Assembly (NCBI GenBank): GCA_018238155.1 | Contig: JABCTZ010000001.1 | Span: 1 to 64,000 of the forward strand | DNA length: 64,000 nt | Direction of reading: 5' to 3' | From: Candidatus Heimdallarchaeota archaeon | GTDB taxonomy: Archaea > Asgardarchaeota > Heimdallarchaeia > JABLTI01 | In this document: positions 37,494-45,942 of the stretch, piece after piece | How the letters are laid out: every line of letters begins with the position of its first letter | Position numbering within the stretch: the stretch's first letter is position 1 | The notes under the pieces: model-generated | The model's input: the letters and a program-made list of their open reading frames with translations, nothing else | Databases searched by the model: none | What the model was told of the DNA's origin: nothing | Program-made: the position numbers and the translations under genes

Positions 37494-38450
37494 TTACCGT
37501 GTGCCAAATAGTGGTATATTACAAAATGGGCATTTGTTCGTGCTACTTATCATTGAAAACCTCTTACCACATGAGTAACATGTATGAAGTTCAGAATAAG
37601 GTTTTTCGTTACGAGAACTAGTAACATTTACTTTAGTATCCGGGATTTGATTAACAATCTCAGTCAATAGACTATCCAAATCTTGATTCTTGGTATCCTG
37701 TCGTGGTATATATCCTGGTGGTGGAGGAGGAGTCGGATACTGTTGTTGATTTTCTGGAGGAGGTGGAATCGCATATACTTGTTGACTTTCATGAGGAGAT
37801 GGAATCGCATATACTTGTTGACTTTCATGAGGAGGAGGGGGTGGCGGTAAAGTTTCATTTACTGTTTTTACTGGTGGAGGTGTTGATTGAACATATTGTT
37901 GTAATGGTTGAGTATATTGCTCTGATGAAATGGTAAAAGTTGGGGATGAATCTTGAAAAGGATTGCCTGGGACAATAGAAACTTTATTTTTACAATTGGG
38001 GCACTTTTTAGTTCCTGCTGGAAGAGCAACAACACAATTCAAACAAAGAGTAGTTTCTATATCACTAAATTCAGAATGAATTGCTTTTCTCAAGATTGCT
38101 TCATGTTTTTTATTTGAATTTCTACTTACTGTTATGAGTAGCAGCAATGTCACTAGAAAAATACCTAAACTTACAAATCCCAATATCCTACCTTGCTGAC
38201 CAATAATTCCAAATGAAGCGATAAATGTGAAAAATAGTATTGGTATTGTAATTCTTCCAATCCAATGATGTATATGATCTTGTACAAGTAAAGCATCTGC
38301 GTGTTCTTTGCTCATGATATTGATATGTGCAGGACATAAACCATTTGTACGATGTTTTCTGCACACGTATCTTCCACAGTAAGTACATGTTCTTGCTCTA
38401 CCAATTCTTGTACCTTTGCCGCAAATAGAACATAAAGCGTAACGTGCCAT
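37494..38450 (-). CDS. Zinc-ribbon membrane protein with Pro-rich repeat
   Basis: Four Cys groups can be seen. The N-terminus has CSICGKG and CTYCGRYVCRKH (an AN1/LIM-like finger). Two membrane helices follow (about residues 67-85 and 90-108). Then come a zinc ribbon (CLNC ... CPNC), a Pro-rich linker with repeats of HESQQVYAIP, and a last ribbon (CYSCGKRF ... CPFC). Both ends face the cytoplasm. Such proteins are probably scaffolds; no enzymatic motif is present. ATG 38450. Confidence 0.8.
   Translation of the reverse strand: MARYALCSICGKGTRIGRARTCTYCGRYVCRKHRTNGLCPAHINIMSKEHADALLVQDHIHHWIGRITIPILFFTFIASFGIIGQQGRILGFVSLGIFLVTLLLLITVSRNSNKKHEAILRKAIHSEFSDIETTLCLNCVVALPAGTKKCPNCKNKVSIVPGNPFQDSSPTFTISSEQYTQPLQQYVQSTPPPVKTVNETLPPPPPPHESQQVYAIPSPHESQQVYAIPPPPENQQQYPTPPPPPGYIPRQDTKNQDLDSLLTEIVNQIPDTKVNVTSSRNEKPYSELHTCYSCGKRFSMISSTNKCPFCNIPLFGTR
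37765..37836 (-). repeat. 36-bp tandem duplication in the Pro-rich linker
   Basis: The unit beginning GGAATCGCATATACTTGTTG occurs at 37765 and again at 37801 with almost no change, encoding HESQQVYAIPSP twice. This is a recent in-frame duplication. Confidence 0.75.
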
Positions 38451-38693
38451 AACTTTAGCTACTCCTAATTAGATAATTACTAAATAATCCCGAATCCCCT
38501 TTTTTTTGAGAATCCACTTTAAGGAAATTAAATTTTATCGTATATAATCCTTTATGTTCAATTTTAATTTCGAGTAATCAAATAATCATTCAAATTTATA
38601 AAAACTCGGAAAAAATAGATCAAAAAAATACAAACTATAAATCATCTTGTTTAAAAAACAAAAAGTCATAAAGAACAAATCGTTTTCTTAATA

Positions 38694-39088
38694 ATGTCTG
38701 AACAAAAACAACCAAGTCAACAACCAGACTTGCTTGTTTCAACAACTACAATTATACTAGATATCGAATAGTTGCATATCGTGTAATTTTATTAGGGATA
38801 GCATTAACAACCTATATTTTATTTCGCATTATTTATCGAAGAACAAAACGGAACAGAGATGAGTGTGAAGGATGTCAAGAACTCGACCAACTTGGTGTCT
38901 GCTCTGGGTTTAATACCCGAATGGACGCAGAAAGAGAATATTCACGAATCGCTACAAAACTCTTAGAACCCGATCTAGAAAAATATGTGAAAGGAAAATT
39001 TTCTTCATTAGGCGTTGATGAAGGTGGAATTGTTTCTAGCGAAAATAATTCTGATTATAATGTTGAATCCAAATCAGAGAAATCTTGA
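38694..39088 (+). pseudogene. Membrane protein gene interrupted by a frameshift near its start
   Basis: ATG 38694 begins MSEQKQPSQQPDLLVSTTT and hits TAG at 38769. A second frame, starting around 38744, continues as a clean protein: NYTRYRIVAYRVILLGIALT, a membrane helix, a basic stretch (FRIIYRRTKRNRDE), then a Cys group (CEGCQELDQLGVC) and a helical, charged end, stopping at 39088. Joining the two with one missing or extra base near 38744-38757 gives a single protein of about 130 residues with one membrane helix. A TATA-like AATTTATAAAA lies near 38595. The family is not recognised. Confidence 0.65.
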
Positions 39089-39160
39089 ATTACTTCTTCT
39101 TAGAAAAATAGAGATAGAAACCACATTAATACTGGGTTTCTTTCTTAATTGTTGGAGATT

Positions 39161-40657
39161 CTATGTTCCGCCCATTAATGCTAAAGCTAAAAGACTAACA
39201 ATAGCAAGAATAGTAATGACCCCACCTTCTAAAATATCGAAGCTGTTATCATCCATTATCATCATTTTTTCAGCAGTAGACATAATATAAATGCAGCCCA
39301 GCACCATTGTAATATTAATAGTAATAGGGATACCAATACCAATTATACCACTAATCAAGAATGGCAAACCAAACAATAAAAAGAATGTTTGGTTAATTGC
39401 TGATACTTGGTTAATTAAACCTATTTTCTGTGTTTCTTCATCTGGATGTAATAATCCTCTGAAGGTAACAATTAATTCCGGAGAAGTTGAGATTAATCCT
39501 ACAACTACCGCATAAACCAATATTGGTACTTCTATAAGAAAATCATGCTCAAATACATGTAATCCATTTTCAATTCCTGATGCGAGAAATTCTCCGCCCC
39601 AAATGATTCCACCTGCACCTATGGCGAATAATGCAATAATGATAATCCACGGGAATCGTCTTAACGTTGCTAACTCATCATGTTTGCTGTGACTTGTACT
39701 CACTTTCCTTGGTGGTTCACATGGTATCTCTTCATCAAGTTTTGTTTCTATTTTAGTACCAAGTTTCAATTGCACTGTTTCTGATGCCTTTTCATTATGA
39801 TCTGTTTTATTATCATCTTCGTAAAATTCTGTTATTAATGTTTGAGGGGTAGACGTTTTTTTACCATATCGTTTTATTAGAACAAAGATAAATAATCCGT
39901 AAACGAGGAGTAATGCTGCTCCAAAAACGATTTCAACACCTCTGCTATATTGAGAAGGAATAGCTGATTCGAATCGAATGTCGTAGAATTCATAAAAAAG
40001 TCCATACAAAACCATCACAAAAGTGAAGACCTTTATTCCTAAAACCATGTTTGTTTCATACATTGTCAATTCTGGTGGAAGCTTGAATGGACCTTTTTTC
40101 GATACAAAAATCATTGATATTCCAAGAAAGAGTATGTTAATTATTACTGTAGTTAAAATTAGAATAATAGCTGTGGTTGCCAATTTACCACCTACTACTG
40201 GGTCAGGTTCTAAATGTGATCTAATTAAAAGCAATGTAACGATTACAAGCTCTGCAAGTGCAGCTCCGATAGCACTCATTATACCTGCAATATATGGGTT
40301 CATATTCAATTTATCTTTGACCCCTTTTACACCAAGAATAACCATTTCTGATGCTCCAAAAACAATCAATAATCCTGCTGCAAAACCAAGGAGAACTCGA
40401 GACCATCCTGGAAAAACTTCGGGAAATCCTTCTGCGATATAAAAGAATATTCCAACGATGATTCCAAGAATAAAAGTGATTATTGTTGACTTATGTATAT
40501 TCTTGATTATCGTTCCTAGTGCTTCTTCTGGCTCAATCATCTCAAGTATTTCAGGGCATTCTGCATCAGATAGAGGTAAATCAAAATCCTCTGACTCTTG
40601 CAGTGCAACCATTTCTTCATTTTTTTCTTTAGAAATTTTCGATTTTCTTGGCATCAT
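39161..40657 (-). CDS. CaCA-family cation antiporter (Na+/Ca2+ exchanger-like)
   Basis: About eleven membrane helices in two halves separated by a hydrophilic loop (around residues 270-320). The alpha-repeat signatures are recognisable: IVFGASEMVILGVKG in the first half and VGLISTSPELIVTFRG in the second, where family members have G(S/T)SxPE. It probably exchanges Ca2+ or another cation for Na+ or H+. AAGGAG is 7 nt upstream of ATG 40657. The acidic N-terminus is longer than in many homologues. It lies 12 kb from a Ca2+ ATPase, and the two together suggest active calcium export. Confidence 0.82.
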   Translation of the reverse strand: MMPRKSKISKEKNEEMVALQESEDFDLPLSDAECPEILEMIEPEEALGTIIKNIHKSTIITFILGIIVGIFFYIAEGFPEVFPGWSRVLLGFAAGLLIVFGASEMVILGVKGVKDKLNMNPYIAGIMSAIGAALAELVIVTLLLIRSHLEPDPVVGGKLATTAIILILTTVIINILFLGISMIFVSKKGPFKLPPELTMYETNMVLGIKVFTFVMVLYGLFYEFYDIRFESAIPSQYSRGVEIVFGAALLLVYGLFIFVLIKRYGKKTSTPQTLITEFYEDDNKTDHNEKASETVQLKLGTKIETKLDEEIPCEPPRKVSTSHSKHDELATLRRFPWIIIIALFAIGAGGIIWGGEFLASGIENGLHVFEHDFLIEVPILVYAVVVGLISTSPELIVTFRGLLHPDEETQKIGLINQVSAINQTFFLLFGLPFLISGIIGIGIPITINITMVLGCIYIMSTAEKMMIMDDNSFDILEGGVITILAIVSLLALALMGGT

Positions 40658-40873
40658 TGTTAGCTCCTTACCAGGAATATTCTAGTTAGATTTTTCTATC
40701 TTCTATTTACATTAATCGTTCTCTTATATTACTTTCCAAACTGTTCAATTTGCAAATAGAATGAGTGTTTAAGAAAAACAAGGAATACTTAAAAAACATT
40801 ATTTTATACTTTGAGTGAGCAGTATCAATTTTTTCTTTAAAAATGGTTATTTAAAATCGAGGAGCAGATATAA

Positions 40874-42496
40874 ATGAAGACAATAAAGAATAAAAAGATA
40901 ATTTTAATCTCAATTTCATTAATTTCAGTTATTACAATATCAAGTTTTATTTTCATAGCTTTAAATTTTAGATGTAAAGATGAAATTTCACCTTTTGAAA
41001 CAGATTATATATTGCAAGGGAAAATTGTCTCGATGGAAAATGAAATGGGAATAATACCGTCAGGTAAAATATTGGTTAGAAATGGATTGATAGAAGCAAT
41101 ATGGGAAAGTAGCGCAAGCCCTCCAGCAAATATTGACATTACTGGTATTTCACTTATTGAGACAGATGGTATTATTTTTCCTGGTCTAATTGATACTCAT
41201 AACCACCCATACTATAATACAATTCCACTCTGGGATATTGATACATTATATTCTAATAGATATGAATGGCAAGCGGGAGATAATTACAGTCCAGATATTG
41301 ATAATCCCTGTGATATACTAATAAACTCGAAATATGCAGATTTAAGAACAGAAACTACCAAATATGCAGAAATTAAGGCATTAATTGGTGGAACTACTTC
41401 TATACAAGGGGCAGGCTATTGTGATGATGAATATAATTCTATACTGGTTCGAAATATTGATCATACAAATTTTGGCAAAGATAAAACAATGATGTTTAAT
41501 GCTCCTGTAGGTTCTTTGTCAGAAAGATCCATTCTTAATGCTCATAACAAAGGAAATCTCGATGCATTTTTCTTACATATTGGTGAAGGAACTGACGAAT
41601 TATCTCATAATGAATTTGATACCTTAAAGAATAAAGGACTTTTAATAGAACCATTAGTTGCTATCCATGCGTTAGCATTTAATAGAAGTAACTTTGAAGA
41701 AATGGCTTCCATTGGTGCCAAAATGGTTTGGTCCCCTACAAGTAATCTTATGTTGTATGGTAACACCACTGATGTGAAAGCAGCATGGGAAGAAGGTGTA
41801 ACGGTTGCTTTAGCACCTGATTGGTCTCCAAGCGGTGCAAAGAATATCTTAGGTGAATTAAAAATTGCTGATCAATGGAATATAAATAAACTTAGCAATT
41901 TCTTTAGCGATTACAATCTAACTCAAATGGTTACAACAAATGCAGCTGAGATTTGTGGGTGGGAGAATCTAGTTGGTAAAATTAAAGTAGGATTTCATGC
42001 AGATTTGTTAATTTTGGATGAATTTAATGATACACTTTCTCCTTACAGGACACTGATAGAAGCAATTGATTTCGATGTCAAACTAGTTATTGTTGAAGGA
42101 AATCCACTATACGGGTTAACAGAAATGTTTGATATTTTAAAACCTGACGATTATGAAACTATTGAATTTAATGGGTGGACTAGAGCTCTTGATATTACTA
42201 ATGAAGATGTTACAAATGGTTATCAGACATTTTCTTCAATAAATAATACATTAACTGATATTATGACTTTTGACCCAGAAATATTGTTTGGTTTTTTTGA
42301 TGGAGGAAAAAAAACACTTAGTGCATTTACTGATTGGTTAGCTGTTGAATTCTCAAGTAATCTTCACGCAATACCACTAGATCCGATTTATACTTACGGC
42401 GATTCAGTTTATTTTAATGCGATAAATTCTTCAGTCAACTTCAATAATAATTTTGATTGTAATTTAACGTCATATTATATACGTATACACACATAA
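40874..42496 (+). CDS. Secreted or membrane-anchored metal-dependent amidohydrolase
   Basis: An N-terminal membrane helix or signal (about residues 8-30) is followed by a full amidohydrolase: FPGLIDTHNHPYY (metal-binding HxH near 109-111), His in FFLHIGEGTD (near 235), His in PLVAIHALAF (near 264), Asp in LAPDWSPSG (near 316) and the C-terminal barrel element GKIKVGFHADLLIL. This is the ATZ/cytosine-deaminase-like branch; substrates are cyclic amides or similar. An outside location is unusual for the superfamily. ATG 40874 has GAGGA upstream. The C-terminal 70 residues after the barrel are unrecognised. Confidence 0.85.
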   Translation: MKTIKNKKIILISISLISVITISSFIFIALNFRCKDEISPFETDYILQGKIVSMENEMGIIPSGKILVRNGLIEAIWESSASPPANIDITGISLIETDGIIFPGLIDTHNHPYYNTIPLWDIDTLYSNRYEWQAGDNYSPDIDNPCDILINSKYADLRTETTKYAEIKALIGGTTSIQGAGYCDDEYNSILVRNIDHTNFGKDKTMMFNAPVGSLSERSILNAHNKGNLDAFFLHIGEGTDELSHNEFDTLKNKGLLIEPLVAIHALAFNRSNFEEMASIGAKMVWSPTSNLMLYGNTTDVKAAWEEGVTVALAPDWSPSGAKNILGELKIADQWNINKLSNFFSDYNLTQMVTTNAAEICGWENLVGKIKVGFHADLLILDEFNDTLSPYRTLIEAIDFDVKLVIVEGNPLYGLTEMFDILKPDDYETIEFNGWTRALDITNEDVTNGYQTFSSINNTLTDIMTFDPEILFGFFDGGKKTLSAFTDWLAVEFSSNLHAIPLDPIYTYGDSVYFNAINSSVNFNNNFDCNLTSYYIRIHT

Positions 42497-42784
42497 TTGT
42501 CAGTTATATTCTCAAGCATTACGCTTCTAATCGACAGAAAAAAATCTTCATTTATAGAGATGAAATCATTGGTCCTGTAATTTCGTCTCACTATTAATTC
42601 TTTAAACTCTAATCTACTAATAATTCTAGGGACAGTGGACTTGGATAAATCAGAAAGTCAATTAAAGATGTTTTGTAACTAGCCATTCAAATGATAATAA
42701 CAATCTACCAACATTGCTTTCTTACCATAAATTGTTTTGTTCCAACAGAACAAACCTATACAATCTTTCAGAAGTAGTGATCAT
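42475..42784 (-). pseudogene. Decayed winged-helix regulator behind msrA
   Basis: An ATG at 42784 overlaps the msrA stop as TAATG and reads MITTSERLYRFVLLEQNNLW before a TAA. After that stop and a frame change, the stretch 42657-42475 reads LSDLSKSTVPRIISRLEFKE, then LIVRRNYRTNDFISI, a textbook recognition helix plus wing of the MarR/ArsR-like type. So one stop and at least one frameshift break what was a translationally coupled gene. Its end overlaps the amidohydrolase 3' end by 22 nt. Confidence 0.55.
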
Positions 42785-43329
42785 TACATGCTCGAATATT
42801 CCAATTTTGGTAGAATTATCTCTTTTAATTTCGAGATTTTTGGTTGAATCAGAATACGACAATACACTTGATTCGGATTTTTTTTGTAGTAATTTTGATG
42901 ATATTCTTCCGCTTTATAAAAAAGGTCAAGCTTCACTACTTCTGATACAATTGGTTTGCTCCATTTCTTCTGAGCGTTATTTATTGCTTGTTGGATTACT
43001 ATTTTATCTTCTTCAGCTGTGTAGAGAATAATAGAACGATATTGGCTTCCTATGTCATTTCCTTGTCTATTGATTGTTGTAGGATCATGCATTTGAAAGA
43101 AAATGTCAAGTATTGTTAGTAATGATATAATTGCGGGATTAAATGTTACTTTCACTACTTCTGCATGACCTGTGACCTCAGCACAAACTTCTTGATAAGA
43201 AGGATTATTCATTGTTCCACCTGCATATCCAGATATGACTTCCAATCCTTCAATTTGATGATATACAGCTTCAAAGCACCAGAAACATCCGCCACCGAGA
43301 ACAATAGATTTGCTATTTTTTTCTTTAAT
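42784..43329 (-). CDS. msrA: Peptide methionine sulfoxide reductase A, ATT start
   Basis: The catalytic motif GGGCFWCFEAVYHQIEGLE is encoded upstream of the first TTG (43245), in the same open frame, so that TTG cannot be the start. The frame is bounded by TGA at 43336-43338 and has no ATG, GTG or TTG before the motif. ATT at 43329 follows AGGTGA with a 6-nt spacer and gives an N-terminus of the normal length (nucleophile Cys15). Other family marks are SGYAGG, YQEVC, GHAEVV, FFQMHDPTT, GSQYRS and QKYL-like YHQNYY. It reduces methionine-S-sulfoxide in proteins. Confidence 0.88.
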   Translation of the reverse strand: MKEKNSKSIVLGGGCFWCFEAVYHQIEGLEVISGYAGGTMNNPSYQEVCAEVTGHAEVVKVTFNPAIISLLTILDIFFQMHDPTTINRQGNDIGSQYRSIILYTAEEDKIVIQQAINNAQKKWSKPIVSEVVKLDLFYKAEEYHQNYYKKNPNQVYCRILIQPKISKLKEIILPKLEYSSM

Positions 43330-43567
43330 ATTATTTCACCTAAGTAAAGAGTCTCTCTAATTTTCTTAAAGATACTTAATAACAAACTTTAGTCAAAACA
43401 GCTCTAGACTATTGAAAGCTATCTTTTTCATTATTTATATTTACTAATGTTATGAAATCATGCAAAAAAAGTCCCTAAAATAGCTCACTAGCTTAGATTT
43501 GACTGAACAAAAAATAGAAAGAAATTGAAAAACAAGAAAAGATAAAAACAATGAAAAAAGATTGCTT

Positions 43568-44083
43568 TTATCCATCATAATTCATTAGCAACATTTGGTC
43601 ATAATTTAGTAATGCAAAGTACCCACCGATTATCTTTGCCGCAGTATTATAGTCCTTTTTAGTGATTTTATTTATTTTGGGTATCTGGAGAACTTCCCCA
43701 AAAGAAAAGAGAGCACCAGCAAGATCTGCCTCAGCAAAAAGTCCTGGTTTCAACATTAAATGGAAAAACAATCTGTCGGTATGATTCTTCCTAAAATCCT
43801 CTGATTCTGGACCAGTAAAATTAGTAAGCAGAATTGAAATTGCTCGTAACAATCGTGCCATATCAACAAGATGAGTAATTTGGAAGTGTTTAATGAATTC
43901 CTCTGATAAACTCAAGTTACCATATTCTTTAGTGAAGAATTCCTTCGGTAATTTTTCTTTTTTAGTATTATTATAAGCAGAACCTGGCTTGAAAATCTTT
44001 TTCTTTCGTCTTTTAATAATAAACTCATTTGTTCCTGCTTTTTTGAGATATTCTTTTCCCTTATCATGATTAACAGTAAACAT
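43568..44083 (-). CDS. Unknown protein, basic N-terminus
   Basis: 171 residues. The first 60 are very basic (IIKRRKKKIFKPGSAYNNTKKEK), and the rest is helical with hydrophobic patches (HLVDMARLLRAISILLTNF; YFALLNYDQML) but no clear membrane segment. No cysteines or catalytic pattern is seen. ATG 44083. I do not recognise the family. Confidence 0.6.
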   Translation of the reverse strand: MFTVNHDKGKEYLKKAGTNEFIIKRRKKKIFKPGSAYNNTKKEKLPKEFFTKEYGNLSLSEEFIKHFQITHLVDMARLLRAISILLTNFTGPESEDFRKNHTDRLFFHLMLKPGLFAEADLAGALFSFGEVLQIPKINKITKKDYNTAAKIIGGYFALLNYDQMLLMNYDG

Positions 44084-44236
44084 AAATAGGATTTAGTTAT
44101 TCAAATTTTTAAAGGTTATTTATTTCAAAAAGTCAAAAAATCGATTCATTTTTTTCATCAATTGATTTATTTTTGCCTTTTTTACTATAAATTATATCCG
44201 AGATAGTTTAATTAAGAGATATTTCTATTTCATTCT

Positions 44237-44730
44237 ACGTTAAAAAAGAAATTAATTTTAAAATCCCTATTTATTATTTTTCTCTTCTCGTTTTTCATGC
44301 CTAATTTCACACAAAATGTTCGAGCAACTTTGGTTTTGGAAGAACCCGTCTTACAAGATGTTACAAGAACTTGGTCCGACATTTCTTTACTTTACGATAA
44401 TCATTATCATAACACAAGTGCTCTTGGAGAGAGGTCTCTGCGTTCAATAATATTGCCCCTCAATTAATGGATGTAGATATTATCGGTGAAAGCTTTTACA
44501 ATAAAGACATAAAAGCAATTAGAATAACCAATGAATTAAGAACACAGCAAAAACATTGGCTGTATCCCACCATCATGGTAGAGAGCAAATTTCGGTTGAA
44601 ATCGCTCTTCGTTTTATCATTTTATTATTGAACAGTTATGGAGATGATAGTCAAATAACTGAATATATTGATACTCAAGAGATATGTAACAACAGAAAAC
44701 AATGGAATTAGTATCTTTGTAAGAAAATAG
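44237..44730 (+). pseudogene. Decayed secreted M14 zinc carboxypeptidase
   Basis: Three reading frames in series rebuild the start of an M14 peptidase. Frame 1 from 44237 gives a perfect signal peptide (LKKKLILKSLFIIFLFSFF) and the first strand, but its start codon reads ACG, not ATG. Frame 2 gives FNNIAPQLMDVDIIGESFYN and KDIKAIRITNE, matching the family element IGxSxxGRxIxAxxI. Frame 3 gives HHHGREQISVEIALRFIILL, matching the zinc-binding HxxE and following helix. A last frame change gives a short tail to TAG at 44728. The second half of the catalytic domain is missing. Confidence 0.65.
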
Positions 44731-44739
44731 TGATACTAT

Positions 44740-45684
44740 TTATTTGCACTCAACTATTTCTGTTATTTTCTTTCTTTCTTCCGTAGGTAGAGGGTGCATT
44801 TGTTTGATAATGTTTGAACCCAGAGGAACACCTAGATTATCAGTAATCACTTGGCATTTTGTTCGAAGAATACAGAATGTTGGAGGGAAATCTAAATCAG
44901 GATATCTTACTAAATTGTTCAAAGTAGTCTCATAATTAGATTGTCCCTTAACAATCAATAAATCGGCATCTTTTAACAATTCTTTGAACCTATCTGATAC
45001 TTGATGGACGTTATAACCAAAAGATGAGCTTACAATAAAGGTTTCAGTCGCAGTAAAAGGAATCTTATCTCTTTTAAAATCATCTAGGGAACAATCATTT
45101 GCAACTGGTCCACCTTTTAATCCCAAATAGGTTTCTTTTTTCAAAGTTTTTACTAGTAATTCAACCATCATATTATCGATTACTACCTCACCACAATTAT
45201 CTGAAAGGTAAACAATTTTTTTTGCTTCTGTGATATAATCGTATAATTTCTGAAAATCGTTAATAGCCAAACCTTCATCTGGAAACTGGATAATTGTTCT
45301 TGCTATTTCATCTAAATCTACAGTATGTCCCCCTGTGCTGAAATCAACCATATTTGCAGCAATAGTGAAAAGGAATAATTCCCGGACAATGTTTTTCACC
45401 ATCTTTCCCTCAAAAGAATCAATAATTTTGGGAACAAGGTCTTGGAAGTATTTATTACTCTCTTTTTTTATTGCTAGAAATGGGTCACTGGTGCCTGTTT
45501 CTCGTGCAATTATAGAAAAAACCTCTGTAGAATAGTCAGGAAGTTTTATTTGATCAAATTCTTTTTCTGTTCTTTCAGTTATTTTTTTGAAAAGTTTTTC
45601 TCGTGATTCTATGTTCTCAGTTGAGAGGTCAATTGCACGTTGTGTGATTTCATTTAAACAAGCAAGGCATTTCTGATTTGGCAT
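44740..45684 (-). CDS. DUF89/ARMT1-like metal-dependent phosphatase
   Basis: Family marks in order: an N-terminal CLACL pair, YLSDNCGEVVIDNMMVELL (metal-binding Asp-Asn and GE near residue 148), KGGPVANDCSLDD (near 180) and IVKGQSNYETTL (near 260). The DUF89 family comprises metal-dependent phosphatases proposed to remove damaged or surplus sugar phosphates and related metabolites; archaeal members with the N-terminal CxxC form their own group. The length of 314 residues is normal. ATG 45684. It directly follows the carboxypeptidase remnant, convergent to it. Confidence 0.88.
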   Translation of the reverse strand: MPNQKCLACLNEITQRAIDLSTENIESREKLFKKITERTEKEFDQIKLPDYSTEVFSIIARETGTSDPFLAIKKESNKYFQDLVPKIIDSFEGKMVKNIVRELFLFTIAANMVDFSTGGHTVDLDEIARTIIQFPDEGLAINDFQKLYDYITEAKKIVYLSDNCGEVVIDNMMVELLVKTLKKETYLGLKGGPVANDCSLDDFKRDKIPFTATETFIVSSSFGYNVHQVSDRFKELLKDADLLIVKGQSNYETTLNNLVRYPDLDFPPTFCILRTKCQVITDNLGVPLGSNIIKQMHPLPTEERKKITEIVECK

Positions 45685-45910
45685 TTGTACTATTTCTCAT
45701 TAAACCTTTTAAAGTTGGTTTTGAGATTCTGAAATAAAATAAAATAGCGTTTCAAAAGCATTATTAGTTATTTTAACATAAAAAAATTATACTAGTATTG
45801 AATAAGTCAGTTCCAAAGTTCAAATAGAATCCTTTGGAGAAAGGCAGAAATGAGCTAACTAATCAATCATATTGTTTTTGTCTTCTCAGATGTTTCCAAT
45901 AGTTTGATAA

Positions 45911-45920
45911 TATATTTATA
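45911..45920 (+). promoter_or_regulatory. TATA box for the CPBP gene
   Basis: TATATTTATA sits about 25 nt before ATG 45943, which predicts a leaderless or nearly leaderless transcript. Confidence 0.45.
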
Positions 45921-45942
45921 ACAGCTTTCTCTTTTGTATTTT

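Noticed and set aside
37664-37936. Open frames on both strands with VDFHEE or MKVNKYMRFHL repeats
   Set aside because: Both arise from the 36-bp Pro-rich repeat of the zinc-ribbon membrane protein read in other frames.
39291-40685. Several plus-strand open frames opposite the CaCA antiporter
   Set aside because: They are shadows of a membrane-protein gene with clear family motifs; none has a ribosome site or recognisable domain.
42714-43347. Plus-strand frames over msrA
   Set aside because: They are antisense to MsrA, whose motifs are unmistakable.
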